NCBI GenBank assembly: GCA_021780815.1 | Contig: JAJXYC010000013.1 | Location: 186,001 to 250,000, forward strand | Reading direction: 5' to 3' | Origin: Bacteroidota bacterium | Lineage (GTDB): Bacteria; Bacteroidota; Ignavibacteria; Kapaibacteriales; UBA2268 | Length of the DNA: 64,000 nt | Shown here: piece after piece, positions 47,188 to 56,739 of the stretch | Layout: every line of letters begins with the position of its first letter | Numbering within the stretch: position 1 is the stretch's first letter | Program-made: the position numbers and the translations under genes | Notes under the pieces: generated by a model | Database searches by the model: none | What the model was told of the DNA's origin: nothing | The model's input: the letters and a program-made list of their open reading frames with translations, nothing else

Positions 47188-49974
47188 TTAATTGCCTCGA
47201 TACGGAATACCTTTTAACATCCAATCTGGTTCGGGAGCACCTTTTAAATAATGGTCAAAAAATTGTTTCATTTTGATTGCATAATCCACTTTATTGAAAT
47301 ATTTCTTTAAAATATGCGGTTCATTTTCATATTCAAGCATAAAAACAGGTTTATTCAATCTACGGAACGAAAGATAAAGTTCAATACCTTGTTCCCAAGG
47401 CACAGCGTCATCAATATTGCCAAATTCAATTAGTAATGGAGTATTAACTTTTTGAGCTTCAAAAACAGGAGAGTTTTTGATATAATTACTCAAAGAATCC
47501 CATAAATTGCCGCCAATACGGCTTTGTTGTTTTTCATATTGAAATTCTCTTGCAAGTCCACTACCTAATCTTATGCCATTATAAGCACTGGTCATATTCC
47601 CTACGGGTGCACCGGCAGAAGCAGCTTTAAAGAAATTAGTTTGAGTAATAATAAATGCAGTTTCGTAACCAGACCAACTATGTCCTTGTAATCCAATTGC
47701 ATTTGAATCGGCAATTCCCATCTCAATTAATTTCTTTGAACCACTTACTAAAGCATCAACAGCAGAATATCCGGGGTAGCCAACTTTGAAAACTATATCA
47801 GGATAAAAAACAACATAATCATCGTTTAAATATATAATAGGATTTGGGCGATGATTAATTGTTGGTCTTTGAAAGCGATGCATCTCATCAGAAAATTTCT
47901 CGTAAAAATGAATAATCACAGGATATTTTTTCTTAGCACTAAAATCTTCAGGTTTCATTATGAAACCTTGTAAATCATTTCCCTGCGAATCTTTCCAATT
48001 TATTTGTTCAGTTGATCCCCAATAATAATCTTTCATTTGAGGGTTGATATTTGTTATTTGCCAAGTTGAATCAGAAGGTTTAAAAAATTGCTTCTTATAA
48101 TGTAAATCAGGGAATTGAGCAAAATCTTCAATTGAAAATATCACAGCATCGCTACCTTTTGCTTTTGCTTTAAAACTAACATATTTATCTGTGTAGAATG
48201 TTAATTTTTCTGGACCTATGATTTTAAAATCTTGATAATATAAATTATTAACTTTTGTTACAGTATTAAATCCTGAAACAATTAAAGTATCACCGAACTT
48301 AAAATAATCACGGTCTGTAATAGTATTGATAAGACGATAACGGACTTTATTGGATCTACCGTATGCAGCTGTTAGACTAATTTTGTTTCTTGGTTCAGCA
48401 CAATCTAACATCCATACATCGTAGCGGTCATTAATTAAGAATCTTTGACTAACATTATACCAACCTACAAATCCATAACTCCCAGCTTTATCAGGGACAT
48501 CGTTTTCTTCATTATATACAGGAAATTGTAATCCTTTACTGGCTGGTTTAAGTGTATCATTTTCGGTATTATATATATACCATACACTATCTTTATAGAA
48601 AACTACATATTTACCATCTGGGGATAAATTTGCTGGTTCTTGTAATTCTTTTGTTATTAATTGTTTTTTACCAGTTGTTAAATCAATTTTATACAGGTCA
48701 AATTTATCAAATTCCCAAGTGCTTTGTATGGAATATGGATTTTCGTCATATCCAATTGTGTAATCGGGGTTATCGCATTCTTCTACTTCTTTGGTTTGTT
48801 TATCTGCAATTTGAGTAAATTTTCTAAGAGCAATATTAAATAAAGATGGATAAGTCCTATCTTTTATATTATTCCATTCGACTTGCTGATTAGATATAAT
48901 CTTTGGGTCTTTATAATGCCATAATAAAAGATTTGCATTAGCTTGTAACGAATCTAAATTATATAATGTAGTATCATTGTATTTCCTTTCATATTTTTCA
49001 ATGGCGTATGTTTCATCTTTTGGTTTGATACCAATCCATAGCCTTTTGCCGTCTTTTGTAAATTTCAAATTATTTTTGTAATAGATAAACCAATCTTTGG
49101 GTAATTGATTTTTAGTTATTACATCTTCTGCGATTCTATCTAATCCATTGGAAACAACCCAAATATTTAGATTGCATTCTTTTGGATAACCATCTTTTTC
49201 TAAATTACTTTCCAAAAAAGCAAGTGTTTTAGTGCTATCAGAATATGCTAAATTAGAAAATAAAGTAGTGTCCTTCTTTTTCAGAGCATATTCAGGAGCA
49301 AAGTTTGCTTCTAAATCTCGGTAATATATTCCATCTTTTTTACCATCAGGAGATGATATTGTGTAAAAAAAGTAATGGCTTAAACTATCAAATTTATAAT
49401 CATTAACATTGTTAATAAGAATCTCTGTTCCTGATTGAAGATGTACAAGAGCAATATCTTTGCCAATTGGCTTAAATTTTAATTTTTTATCTTTTTCTAT
49501 TTCTTCATCTTTTGTGTAAACAAGCCATTTACTGTTTTTAGAAAAAGTAAAATTGCTCGCTTTTGTAAAATCATATACTTTTTGGAAATCAGTTGAAACA
49601 ATTCTTAAGTTTGATTTGGGTGTATCTTTCGGACTTTTTGCATTTTCTATATCTACTAATTTAGGTCTAATCAAGCAAGCAAACCAATTTTCATCATTAC
49701 TAAAAGCAATGGAAGAGCCTCTTTCTATCGTCATTTTCTTGTTTGTGTCAAAAGGTGAAACGAAAGTTGTATAACCATCACCCCAGTCTGGGCTGACTTC
49801 ATAAGCGACCCAATTTCCTTTATAACTAATTATTTGATTCTTTATGTATTTAAAATTCATTGCATCTTGGAATGTGAACTTCTTTTTTTCTACTTTTTTT
49901 GTGCTCTCTTTTGCTATTAACGATAAATTTGTTAATATTAAGATTCCTAAAAATATTAATGCTAATTTTTTCAT
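47188..49974 (-). CDS. Exported S9 family (prolyl oligopeptidase-type) serine peptidase
   Basis: A 928-residue protein with a signal peptide (MKKLALIFLGILILTNLSLIA), a long N-terminal beta-propeller-like region, and a C-terminal alpha/beta hydrolase. The triad is Ser766 (GLQGHSWSGYE), Asp855/856 (GNIDDAVPWEQG) and His887 (ENEPHIL). It resembles dipeptidyl-peptidase-like S9 enzymes that degrade peptides in the periplasm or at the surface. It leads a three-gene unit with an ABC ATPase and an Fe-S oxidoreductase, an odd combination. Confidence 0.9.
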   Translation of the reverse strand: MKKLALIFLGILILTNLSLIAKESTKKVEKKKFTFQDAMNFKYIKNQIISYKGNWVAYEVSPDWGDGYTTFVSPFDTNKKMTIERGSSIAFSNDENWFACLIRPKLVDIENAKSPKDTPKSNLRIVSTDFQKVYDFTKASNFTFSKNSKWLVYTKDEEIEKDKKLKFKPIGKDIALVHLQSGTEILINNVNDYKFDSLSHYFFYTISSPDGKKDGIYYRDLEANFAPEYALKKKDTTLFSNLAYSDSTKTLAFLESNLEKDGYPKECNLNIWVVSNGLDRIAEDVITKNQLPKDWFIYYKNNLKFTKDGKRLWIGIKPKDETYAIEKYERKYNDTTLYNLDSLQANANLLLWHYKDPKIISNQQVEWNNIKDRTYPSLFNIALRKFTQIADKQTKEVEECDNPDYTIGYDENPYSIQSTWEFDKFDLYKIDLTTGKKQLITKELQEPANLSPDGKYVVFYKDSVWYIYNTENDTLKPASKGLQFPVYNEENDVPDKAGSYGFVGWYNVSQRFLINDRYDVWMLDCAEPRNKISLTAAYGRSNKVRYRLINTITDRDYFKFGDTLIVSGFNTVTKVNNLYYQDFKIIGPEKLTFYTDKYVSFKAKAKGSDAVIFSIEDFAQFPDLHYKKQFFKPSDSTWQITNINPQMKDYYWGSTEQINWKDSQGNDLQGFIMKPEDFSAKKKYPVIIHFYEKFSDEMHRFQRPTINHRPNPIIYLNDDYVVFYPDIVFKVGYPGYSAVDALVSGSKKLIEMGIADSNAIGLQGHSWSGYETAFIITQTNFFKAASAGAPVGNMTSAYNGIRLGSGLAREFQYEKQQSRIGGNLWDSLSNYIKNSPVFEAQKVNTPLLIEFGNIDDAVPWEQGIELYLSFRRLNKPVFMLEYENEPHILKKYFNKVDYAIKMKQFFDHYLKGAPEPDWMLKGIPYRGN

Positions 49975-50084
49975 ATCTGAACTTAAATGTTTTAATTTTG
50001 TAATTTACTAAAAAAAAATTTAATATCAATAATTTTAAAATTTTAATTGTTTAAATATATTACTCAATCTTATAATTACAATTT

Positions 50085-50681
50085 ATGGATAATCAAGAAA
50101 ATGAAATTAATATAACTTATTTAGGCGTAGTTTCTTCATTTAATTTTCAAAAATCAGAGATTACTATTTCTGATAGTCCGATTGAATTGAAGAATATCAA
50201 ACACGAAATACCTGTATATATTGGATATTCAAAAAAATTTTTGCAAAATTTTCAAGCTAAGGAAATTATTTTTTACAAAAAGTATGCTAAATTACTTTTT
50301 GTAGAGACTTTAAGTGCAGAAAAAATTAAATCTTTGGTGCGAATGGCTGTTTTTATTCAAGCAGATGATTTAAAGAAATCTAGTCCAAAAACAATTTTGC
50401 CAGAAGAAGTAATGAATTTTGAAGTATATGATATTGCAAAAGGTGAGTTAATAGGTATTATTCAAGATGTTCAAATTAATCCTGCAAATCAAGTTTGGAT
50501 TGTAGAGAATGATGAATATGAACTTCCAATCCCATTTGCGGAAAATGTTGTGAAAAAAATTGATTTAAAGAAGAAACAAATATTTATAGATTTGATTGAT
50601 GGAATTATGGACTTAGCAATTTTTAAACCGAAAGATAAACAACAGAAAAGTGTGAAAAAAAGAAGGATATTTGATGAGTAA
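50085..50681 (+). CDS. rimM: 16S rRNA processing protein RimM
   Basis: A 198-residue protein. The N-terminal barrel is divergent, but the C-terminal PRC domain (FEVYDIAKGELIGIIQDVQ ... ANQVWIVE ... YELPIPFAENVVKKIDLKKKQIFIDL) is clear. The position directly before trmD is the conserved rpsP-rimM-trmD order. RimM binds S19 and assists 30S head maturation. It overlaps trmD by 8 bp. rpsP is not adjacent here; the upstream neighbour is the divergent S9 peptidase. Confidence 0.9.
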   Translation: MDNQENEINITYLGVVSSFNFQKSEITISDSPIELKNIKHEIPVYIGYSKKFLQNFQAKEIIFYKKYAKLLFVETLSAEKIKSLVRMAVFIQADDLKKSSPKTILPEEVMNFEVYDIAKGELIGIIQDVQINPANQVWIVENDEYELPIPFAENVVKKIDLKKKQIFIDLIDGIMDLAIFKPKDKQQKSVKKRRIFDE

Positions 50682-51366
50682 AATGCATATTGATGTGGTA
50701 TCTGCCGTTCCAGATTCAATTAAAGATTATATGAATTATAGTATTATTAGGATTGCAAAAGAAAAGCATTTGGTAGAAATTGATTTACACAATCTTCATA
50801 ATTATGCTGATAATAAGTACAGAAGAATAGATGATTATCCCTTTGGTGGTGGTGCTGGTATGATTATTCGTTGTGAGCCTATCTTTAAATGTATTGAACA
50901 ATTAAAAGAAAATAGAGATTATGATGAGATAATTTATTTGGCGCCTGACGGAGAACTTTTAAATCAAAATATTGTTAATGAAATATCCATAAAAGAAAAC
51001 TTAATTATATTAGCAGGACATTACAAAGGTATAGACCAAAGAGTTCGTGATAAATTGATTACAAGGGAAATATCAATTGGTGATTATGTCTTGACAGGTG
51101 GAGAACTACCAGCCCTAGTTCTTATTGATGCTTTGGTGAGGTTAATTCCTGGTGTAATTGGCGATGCTGAAAGTGCATTATTTGATTCTTTTCAAGATAA
51201 TTTATTAGAGCCTCCGATTTATACACGTCCTGCTGAATTTCAAGGTATGAAAGTCCCTGATGTTTTATTGGGAGGCAATCATAAAGAAATTGAAAACTGG
51301 AAATTTGAAAAAGCATTAGAAAAAACTAAAAAGTTTAGACCAGATATGCTTAAAGATTGGTCTTGA
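50674..51366 (+). CDS. trmD: tRNA (guanine37-N1)-methyltransferase
   Basis: A 230-residue SPOUT methyltransferase. Motifs are [23 protein letters not shown] (knot) and [20 protein letters not shown]. TrmD makes m1G37 in tRNAs that read CNN codons and prevents frameshifting. ATG at 50674 is chosen over a TTG at 50671 because GAAGGA lies 7 nt upstream; it overlaps the rimM end as ATGAGTAA. The 3' end overlaps the convergent PHP gene by 51 bp. Confidence 0.96.
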   Translation: MSKMHIDVVSAVPDSIKDYMNYSIIRIAKEKHLVEIDLHNLHNYADNKYRRIDDYPFGGGAGMIIRCEPIFKCIEQLKENRDYDEIIYLAPDGELLNQNIVNEISIKENLIILAGHYKGIDQRVRDKLITREISIGDYVLTGGELPALVLIDALVRLIPGVIGDAESALFDSFQDNLLEPPIYTRPAEFQGMKVPDVLLGGNHKEIENWKFEKALEKTKKFRPDMLKDWS

Positions 51367-52188
51367 ACGGATTTTTTTTGTTTTATCAAAGATTTGTTCT
51401 AAATAAGATGATGGAATAAAAGATTGTCCTAAATTTTTTTCATCATCGTTTATTCCATGGAAATCTGAACCACCAGTAATTAATAAATTATAATTTGTTG
51501 CAAAGTTAATATAAAACTTTCGCATTTCATCATTATGCAGAGGATGATTTACTTCGATACCATCAATTTCATCGGCAACAACTTTTTCCAGTTCATCGAT
51601 GGAAAAAAAATAGGCGGGGTGGGCTAATACAGCTACACCGCCTGCCGAATGGATTAAATCAACAACTTTTTTTACTGAAAGGTTTGATTTTGCCTCATAT
51701 GCGGGACCATTATCATAAAGATATTTAGAAAAGACTTCTTTGGGATCTTGTGCATAACCTGCTTTTACAACTGCTCGGGCAATATGTGGACGACCAATAG
51801 GGGATTTACCTGATTGTTCCAAAATATTTTCCATAGAAATTTTAATGCCAAGTTTTTCAAATTTTTTTGAAATAATTTCAGCCCGTCTTTGCCGTTCAAT
51901 TTCATAATTTTCAAAATGCTCTATAAAATTTTTGTTGTCGGACACAAAATTAAGTGCTAAAATATGGTAATCTTTTCCGTTTTGAAATGCACTAACTTCA
52001 CAACCTGTAATAAATTCCAAATTATGTTGTCGGGCAAGTTCCATTTCTTCGGAAATATTATGAATAGTATCATGGTCAGTAATGGCAATATGTGTAATTC
52101 CCCTTGATTTGGCTTTTCTAAATAAAATATCAGGAGAACACATACCATCTGAGAATGAAGTATGTGTATGCAAATCCGCTTTACCCAT
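51316..52188 (-). CDS. PHP-domain metal-dependent phosphoesterase (TrpH/RNase AM-like)
   Basis: A 290-residue PHP protein. Metal-binding motifs are [12 protein letters not shown] (His7, His9), [22 protein letters not shown] and GGSDFHG. The size and motif set fit the YciV/TrpH group that hydrolyses 3',5'-nucleoside bisphosphates and trims 5' RNA ends. It follows proS by 2 bp and its last 17 codons overlap trmD on the other strand. Confidence 0.87.
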   Translation of the reverse strand: MGKADLHTHTSFSDGMCSPDILFRKAKSRGITHIAITDHDTIHNISEEMELARQHNLEFITGCEVSAFQNGKDYHILALNFVSDNKNFIEHFENYEIERQRRAEIISKKFEKLGIKISMENILEQSGKSPIGRPHIARAVVKAGYAQDPKEVFSKYLYDNGPAYEAKSNLSVKKVVDLIHSAGGVAVLAHPAYFFSIDELEKVVADEIDGIEVNHPLHNDEMRKFYINFATNYNLLITGGSDFHGINDDEKNLGQSFIPSSYLEQIFDKTKKIRSRPIFKHIWSKLFSFF

Positions 52189-52190
52189 AC

Positions 52191-53897
52191 TTAATCAATC
52201 CTTTCAAGAATATTTTTTAATTCTTGTTGAAAATTCTCTATTTTAATATTGAATTTTTCATTTGTTCTGCGAACTTTTATTTCTAATTCTCCATTTATCA
52301 AAGATTTGTTCCCAACAATTATTTGTAAAGGTATCCCAATTAAATCGGCATCGTTAAGTTTTACTCCTGCTGATTCATTACGGTCATCATAAAGCACTTC
52401 AAAACCATAATTTTGTATATCAAGATATAACTGTTCGGCGGTAGATTTCACTAAATCTGATTTACTTGGATTTAAAGTAATTAAATGAATTAAAAATGGA
52501 GCAAGTGCTTTGTTCCAAATAATTCCTTTTTGGTCGTAATTTTGTTCAATGTAAGATGCAATAATTCTTTCAATACCAATTCCATAGCTTCCCATAATAA
52601 TAGGCTTTTCTTTTCCATCGGCATCTAAGAATTTAGCACCCAGAGCCTCGCTGTATTTAGTTCCAAGTTTGAATATATGACCAATTTCAATTGCTTTAAC
52701 AATTCTTAAAGGATTATCGGAAATAGGAGATTTTTCGCCTTCTTTTACTGTTCTTAAATCGTAAAATTCTCCGATTTTACAATCACGGTTGAAATCAATA
52801 TTTTTAAAATGGAAACCGTCTTTATTAGCACCAGAGACAAGACCATTTGCATTTTTAAGTAAATTATCAGCAATGATTCTAATTTTAGTTTTTAAATTTA
52901 TTGGACCTATTGAACCAGCATTTGCACCAGTAAGGTCAAATAATTCGTTAGGTTCAGCAGGGCGAAATTGTGTTGTACCTAATATAGAAGAAAGTTTTAT
53001 TTCGTTTAATTGGTCATTACCCCGCATTAAAATTAAAATAGGTTTGCTTTCTACCATATAAACAACAGATTTTGCACAAATACGTTCGTCAAGACCAAAT
53101 TGATTAACCAAATCGTCAATTGTTTTAGCATTTGGGGTAGGGAATTCTTCTAATTGTTGGCTTGGTTCAATTCTTTGAAGCGGTTCAATAATAGAAGATG
53201 CAACTTCCACATTTGAAGCATAATCTTTATCATCAATAGCTACTAAATCTTCGCCAGCATTTGATTCTAACATAAATTCTTGACTTTCACGTCCTCCCAT
53301 TGCACCACTTGAAGCACTTACGATAAAATATTTTAAACCACATCTTTTGAAAATATTACAGTATGCTTCGTAATGTTTTTGGTAACTTATATTTAAGCCG
53401 TCCAATGTTGCATCCATTGAGTAAGCATCCTTCATTGTGAATTGCCTACCTCTTAATATACCTGATTTTGGTCTTGGTTCATTTCTAAATTTAGTTTGTA
53501 TTTGATACCAAATCTGAGGTAATTCTTTATAAGATTTAATATGATGTGCGGCATGATAAGTAATAATTTCTTCGTGTGTAGGTGCTAAAACTAAACCTTC
53601 ACGATTTTTAATATGAAACATCACATCACCCATTGCTTCAACTCGTCCAGTTTGTTCCCATATTTCGATTGGATTGAGTGCTGGTAAAAGAAATTCTTGA
53701 GCTCCAATTTTGTTCATCTCTTCTCGGACAATCTTTATTGCATTTTGATAAACTTTAAACCCCATAGGAAGAAATGAAAATATACCAGATGCCAATTGCC
53801 TAATAAGTCCTGCTCTTAACATTAACTGATGTGATGGAATATTTGCGTCACTCGGATTTTCTCTTAATGTTGGAATAAAATAATTTGTTTGTTTCAT
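52191..53897 (-). CDS. proS: Prolyl-tRNA synthetase (bacterial type, with editing domain)
   Basis: A 568-residue class II synthetase. The N-terminal region has motif 1/2 features ([23 protein letters not shown]) and motif 3 is in [11 protein letters not shown]. The insertion at about 220-390 ([29 protein letters not shown]) is the YbaK-like editing domain that clears Ala-tRNA(Pro), marking the bacterial long form. It is upstream of and co-transcribed with the PHP gene. Confidence 0.96.
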   Translation of the reverse strand: MKQTNYFIPTLRENPSDANIPSHQLMLRAGLIRQLASGIFSFLPMGFKVYQNAIKIVREEMNKIGAQEFLLPALNPIEIWEQTGRVEAMGDVMFHIKNREGLVLAPTHEEIITYHAAHHIKSYKELPQIWYQIQTKFRNEPRPKSGILRGRQFTMKDAYSMDATLDGLNISYQKHYEAYCNIFKRCGLKYFIVSASSGAMGGRESQEFMLESNAGEDLVAIDDKDYASNVEVASSIIEPLQRIEPSQQLEEFPTPNAKTIDDLVNQFGLDERICAKSVVYMVESKPILILMRGNDQLNEIKLSSILGTTQFRPAEPNELFDLTGANAGSIGPINLKTKIRIIADNLLKNANGLVSGANKDGFHFKNIDFNRDCKIGEFYDLRTVKEGEKSPISDNPLRIVKAIEIGHIFKLGTKYSEALGAKFLDADGKEKPIIMGSYGIGIERIIASYIEQNYDQKGIIWNKALAPFLIHLITLNPSKSDLVKSTAEQLYLDIQNYGFEVLYDDRNESAGVKLNDADLIGIPLQIIVGNKSLINGELEIKVRRTNEKFNIKIENFQQELKNILERID

Positions 53898-54012
53898 AAA
53901 CGTTTCATTGTTTTTTTAGAATTTCGGATTTTTTTTATAAACAAAATTAAAGATTATTTTTGAGAAGTAAAATTATTTGTTAAAATTTTATTATTTTTTT
54001 GAAATTATTTTG

Positions 54013-54020
54013 TAATTTTG
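54013..54020 (+). promoter_or_regulatory. Candidate -7 element (TAATTTTG) for the small protein-rpmE-rpsR unit
   Basis: TAnnTTTG match 24 nt before the ATG at 54044; the implied leader is under 20 nt and lacks a Shine-Dalgarno. Confidence 0.4.
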
Positions 54021-54043
54021 TAATTCTAAAATTTTGAAAAATT

Positions 54044-54217
54044 ATGGCAAAACAGCAAACTTTTGGTGACAAATCAAAAAAGAAAAAATTAAATGAAAAG
54101 CCTACTGTAAAAATCATTAAAGGCTTTAAAGGGGAAGATGGAAATACCCATTTCCTTGAAACTTTCGTCAAACTTGACGATATTGCATCAGTTGATAAAG
54201 TTGAAATTACAAAATAA
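54044..54217 (+). CDS. Small basic protein (57 aa) preceding ribosomal protein genes
   Basis: Starts MAKQQTFGDKSKKKK and contains KPTVKIIKGFKGEDG and FVKLDDIASVDKVEITK. The basic N-terminus and beta-rich rest, plus its place 9 bp before rpmE, suggest a ribosome-associated protein. Its size and place recall the small DUF4295 proteins beside ribosomal genes in Bacteroidota, but I cannot confirm homology. The coding pattern is good and the gap to rpmE is only 9 bp, so it is very likely real. Confidence 0.8.
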   Translation: MAKQQTFGDKSKKKKLNEKPTVKIIKGFKGEDGNTHFLETFVKLDDIASVDKVEITK

Positions 54218-54226
54218 GGTACAAAT

Positions 54227-54460
54227 ATGAAGAAGGGAATTCATCCATATTACCATACAGTTGATGTGGTTATGACTGACGGAACTACTTATCAAACTCG
54301 TTCTTGTTATAAAAAAGATAAAATGGTTTTGGAAATTGATTCCAAATCCCACCCATTTTTTACAGGAAAACAAGTATTAGTTGATACTGCCGGTCGTGTT
54401 GATAGGTTTAACAAGCGTCTTGAAAAATCCAAACAAATGATGGAGGGCAAAAAGAAATGA
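54227..54460 (+). CDS. rpmE: 50S ribosomal protein L31
   Basis: A 77-residue protein matching bL31: [19 protein letters not shown], then [26 protein letters not shown]. Only one Cys is present where the zinc form has four, so this is the zinc-free type. It overlaps rpsR by 4 bp (ATGA). Confidence 0.95.
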   Translation: MKKGIHPYYHTVDVVMTDGTTYQTRSCYKKDKMVLEIDSKSHPFFTGKQVLVDTAGRVDRFNKRLEKSKQMMEGKKK

Positions 54461-54723
54461 ACCCAATATTTCCATTACAACCTGAAACCAATGCAAAAGG
54501 AAAGCAAAGAGTTTTCAAAAAACGTACAAATCCTATTAAGGGACAAAAAGTCATTGATTATCTCGATGTGAAATTTATTACTCGTTTTATTAATGACCAA
54601 GGTAAAATTTTACCTGCACGTATTACCGGGCTTTCTGCTTACCAACAACGCAAAATGAATAGAGCTGTTAAGTATGCTCGTCATCTTGCTTTGATTACAT
54701 TTGTTGGTCAAGATTTATCGTAG
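54457..54723 (+). CDS. rpsR: 30S ribosomal protein S18
   Basis: An 88-residue bS18: [48 protein letters not shown] is the diagnostic core. The start overlaps rpmE by 4 bp. It is found here with rpmE and not with the usual rpsF-ssb-rplI neighbours. Followed by a hairpin terminator. Confidence 0.97.
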   Translation: MNPIFPLQPETNAKGKQRVFKKRTNPIKGQKVIDYLDVKFITRFINDQGKILPARITGLSAYQQRKMNRAVKYARHLALITFVGQDLS

Positions 54724-54757
54724 CCTTGTAAATTTTTTTATTTCATTCAAGATTTTG

Positions 54758-54789
54758 ACTCAGTTTTCTTTTCTTTAAGAGAACTGAGT
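54758..54789 (+). terminator. Terminator after rpsR
   Basis: A 13-bp hairpin with one mismatch: ACTCAGTTTTCTT / AAGAGAACTGAGT with a 6-nt loop, then TTTTTATTATT. Confidence 0.85.
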
Positions 54790-54871
54790 TTTTTATTATT
54801 GAATAATCTTTTTTTATTCTTTTATTCACCGTAATTTGCACAATTAGAGTGGTAAGATTATGGAAATAAAA

Positions 54872-54902
54872 AAAAGATTACCCTTATTTAGGGTAATCTT
54901 TT
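54872..54902 (-). terminator. Terminator after the initiator tRNA
   Basis: A 12-bp perfect stem AAAAGATTACCC / GGGTAATCTTTT with a 7-nt loop. On the minus strand it lies 4 nt past the tRNA 3' end and is followed by a T run. Confidence 0.85.
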
Positions 54903-54905
54903 AAG

Positions 54906-54978
54906 TAGCAGAGGCAGGACTCGAACCTGCAACCTTCGGGTTATGAGCCCGACGAGCTGCCATTTGCTCCTCTCTGCG
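54906..54978 (-). tRNA. Initiator tRNA-fMet (CAT)
   Basis: A 73-nt cloverleaf read on the minus strand. The anticodon loop is CTCATAA with a TCGGG/CCCGA stem, giving the three consecutive G-C pairs that mark initiators. The A11-U24 pair in the D stem is also initiator-like. The first acceptor pair is unpaired (C1 with U72), where initiators typically have C1-A72. T arm GCAGG TTCGAGT CCTGC. CCA is not encoded. Position 8 is A where U is nearly universal. Confidence 0.93.
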
Positions 54979-55064
54979 ATTTTATATTTACAAAATTACG
55001 AATAATTTTTAAACTAACAATTAATTTTAATAAATTAATTGTTAGTTTCTTTGTTTAAAAATCT

Positions 55065-55808
55065 TTATAAATCTATATTTATTAAAATCTTATAATAATC
55101 TTTTAATGATTTTGCGGAACTTGCAACACCATTATCAAAATAATCTACCATATCAATCCCCGTAGAAAACCAAAGTGAACCTTTTGTGCTTTGAATTTTA
55201 TAAGAAAGCCCTACCCAAAAGTGTTCGGTATATGTAATTGAATTTGTCCAGTAAATTTTATCAATAATATATTGGTCAATATAAACCCCTAATTTTTGTT
55301 TTTGTGATAGCATAAATTCAGGATTGACTTGCCATTGATATTCGTTAATTTTAGGTCTAATGTAAGCAACATTGCGAGCATGCAATCTATTATTAAATTG
55401 TGCTTCAAAAGAAATTTTGTCGCTAATTTTCCCATTTAAAATAAGATTTGCGGCTATATAATCAAGAACTACATCTCGTCCACCTCCTGAATGATAATTG
55501 CCATTCCCAATTCCAATACATGGAGCAACTGCTAAATAATCGTCAAATAATTTGAACGAAATTCCTGCACCAATCTCAGGTGAATAAGAAATTGACCCTA
55601 ATGTATCATCAACTTGCTTCTTATCCCAGAAAGTAGTGTAGAAAAGCAATTCTAGGTTATCATCTAATTTGTAACAAATTTTTGCTGCCGGGACTAAACC
55701 AAATTCAGCATCTTCTGACAAAGATACTTTGAAGTGTGTTGTGTTGTCTTCTGCTTTTAAATATATAGAACCAACAAAAAACAGTAAGATAATTATAATT
55801 CTTTTCAT
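55065..55808 (-). CDS. Outer-membrane beta-barrel protein, function unknown
   Basis: A 247-residue protein with a signal peptide (MKRIIIILLFFVGSIYLKAE) and about ten amphipathic strands (LELLFYTTFWD, IGAGISFKLFDDYLAV, ISFEAQFNNRLHARN, FWVGLSYKI). The last residue is Leu, not Phe. The YRP/INEYQW region suggests a DUF2490-like or porin-type fold, but no family is assigned. Monocistronic. Confidence 0.72.
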   Translation of the reverse strand: MKRIIIILLFFVGSIYLKAEDNTTHFKVSLSEDAEFGLVPAAKICYKLDDNLELLFYTTFWDKKQVDDTLGSISYSPEIGAGISFKLFDDYLAVAPCIGIGNGNYHSGGGRDVVLDYIAANLILNGKISDKISFEAQFNNRLHARNVAYIRPKINEYQWQVNPEFMLSQKQKLGVYIDQYIIDKIYWTNSITYTEHFWVGLSYKIQSTKGSLWFSTGIDMVDYFDNGVASSAKSLKDYYKILINIDL

Positions 55809-55912
55809 AATTTTTTTTTACAAAATTAATATAAAAATGAAACATAAAGCAAAAATCTTACGTAAAAGAATTTAAGAACAATGCTTTAAATAAAGAGAAA
55901 AGGAGAATAACT

Positions 55913-56383
55913 ATGAAAAACTTATATAGAAGCAGAGAACACAAAATGTTAGGTGGTGTTGCAGGTGGTCTTGGTGAATATTTTGATATTGACCCAATCT
56001 TTATAAGAATCTTTTTTGTTGTTACGCTATTTACAGGAGGAATTGGTATTATTGCTTATATAATTCTTTGGATAATTACTCCCAAAGAGCCAATTGAAAG
56101 ATTTTTTAAACAAAGTCAGCAACAATCTTATTCTTTTGCCAATGAAAATGAAAATAGTTATCAATCTAATATTTCAGATAAACCGATTGATGTGGAATAT
56201 TCTGAAAAGTCCAAAGTCAAGATGTTAGGCGGAATAACATTAATGGCTATTGGAATAATAATATTATTTGATAAACTTTTGCCAGATTTTGATTTTGCTT
56301 ATATTTGGAGTGGGGTTTTAGTATTTCTTGGAATATTTTTAATTTTTAATTCTTTTAAAAGGAGTTACAATAATGAAAAATAA
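55913..56383 (+). CDS. PspC domain membrane protein
   Basis: A 156-residue protein. Residues 1-60 are a PspC domain (LYRSREHKMLGGVAGGLGEYFDIDPIFIRIFFV ... WIITPKEP). A polar segment and two more helices follow (MLGGITLMAIGIIILFD; YIWSGVLVFLGIFLIF). PspC proteins sense or respond to envelope stress. AAGGAG lies upstream. The end overlaps the next gene by 11 bp. Confidence 0.9.
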   Translation: MKNLYRSREHKMLGGVAGGLGEYFDIDPIFIRIFFVVTLFTGGIGIIAYIILWIITPKEPIERFFKQSQQQSYSFANENENSYQSNISDKPIDVEYSEKSKVKMLGGITLMAIGIIILFDKLLPDFDFAYIWSGVLVFLGIFLIFNSFKRSYNNEK

Positions 56384-56663
56384 GTCAATATTTTGGGGTA
56401 TTTTTTTAATATCTGTCGGGGTTACAGCGATTTTTTATAAGTTAGGCTTTTATTATCTAAAGTCAATTGAATATATTTATTTTATTAGTTTGTTATTAAT
56501 TTTATTTGGTTTTTTAATTTTGTTAAAAAAAGAAATTTTAAAATTGGTAATTACAATATTAATTTCATTAACTTTGTCTTTTATGTTAATGCGATTTGTT
56601 GGAGATATAATTCAAAATGCAGAAAAATGCACAACAATCAACATACATTACGATAGATTTTGA
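56373..56663 (+). CDS. Small membrane protein of LiaF-TM/DUF5668 type
   Basis: A 96-residue protein with three helices (SIFWGIFLISVGVTAIFYKL; YIYFISLLLILFGFLIL; LVITILISLTLSFMLM). The WGIFLISVGV opening resembles the LiaI/LiaF transmembrane domain often found beside PspC proteins. A Shine-Dalgarno (AAGGAG) lies in the end of the PspC gene. It likely acts with the PspC protein in envelope stress; the cell-wall-active C-terminal domain of LiaF is missing. Confidence 0.75.
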   Translation: MKNKSIFWGIFLISVGVTAIFYKLGFYYLKSIEYIYFISLLLILFGFLILLKKEILKLVITILISLTLSFMLMRFVGDIIQNAEKCTTINIHYDRF

Positions 56664-56739
56664 TATAAAATTTATATATAAACAATTATTAAAAAATAAT
56701 ATTCACAAACTTTTATTAACTAATACAAAGGAAATTAAA

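Noticed and set aside
56617-56739. N-terminal extension of the sortilin-like protein
   Set aside because: It overlaps the upstream membrane gene. AAAGGA plus a signal peptide at 56740 give a better start.
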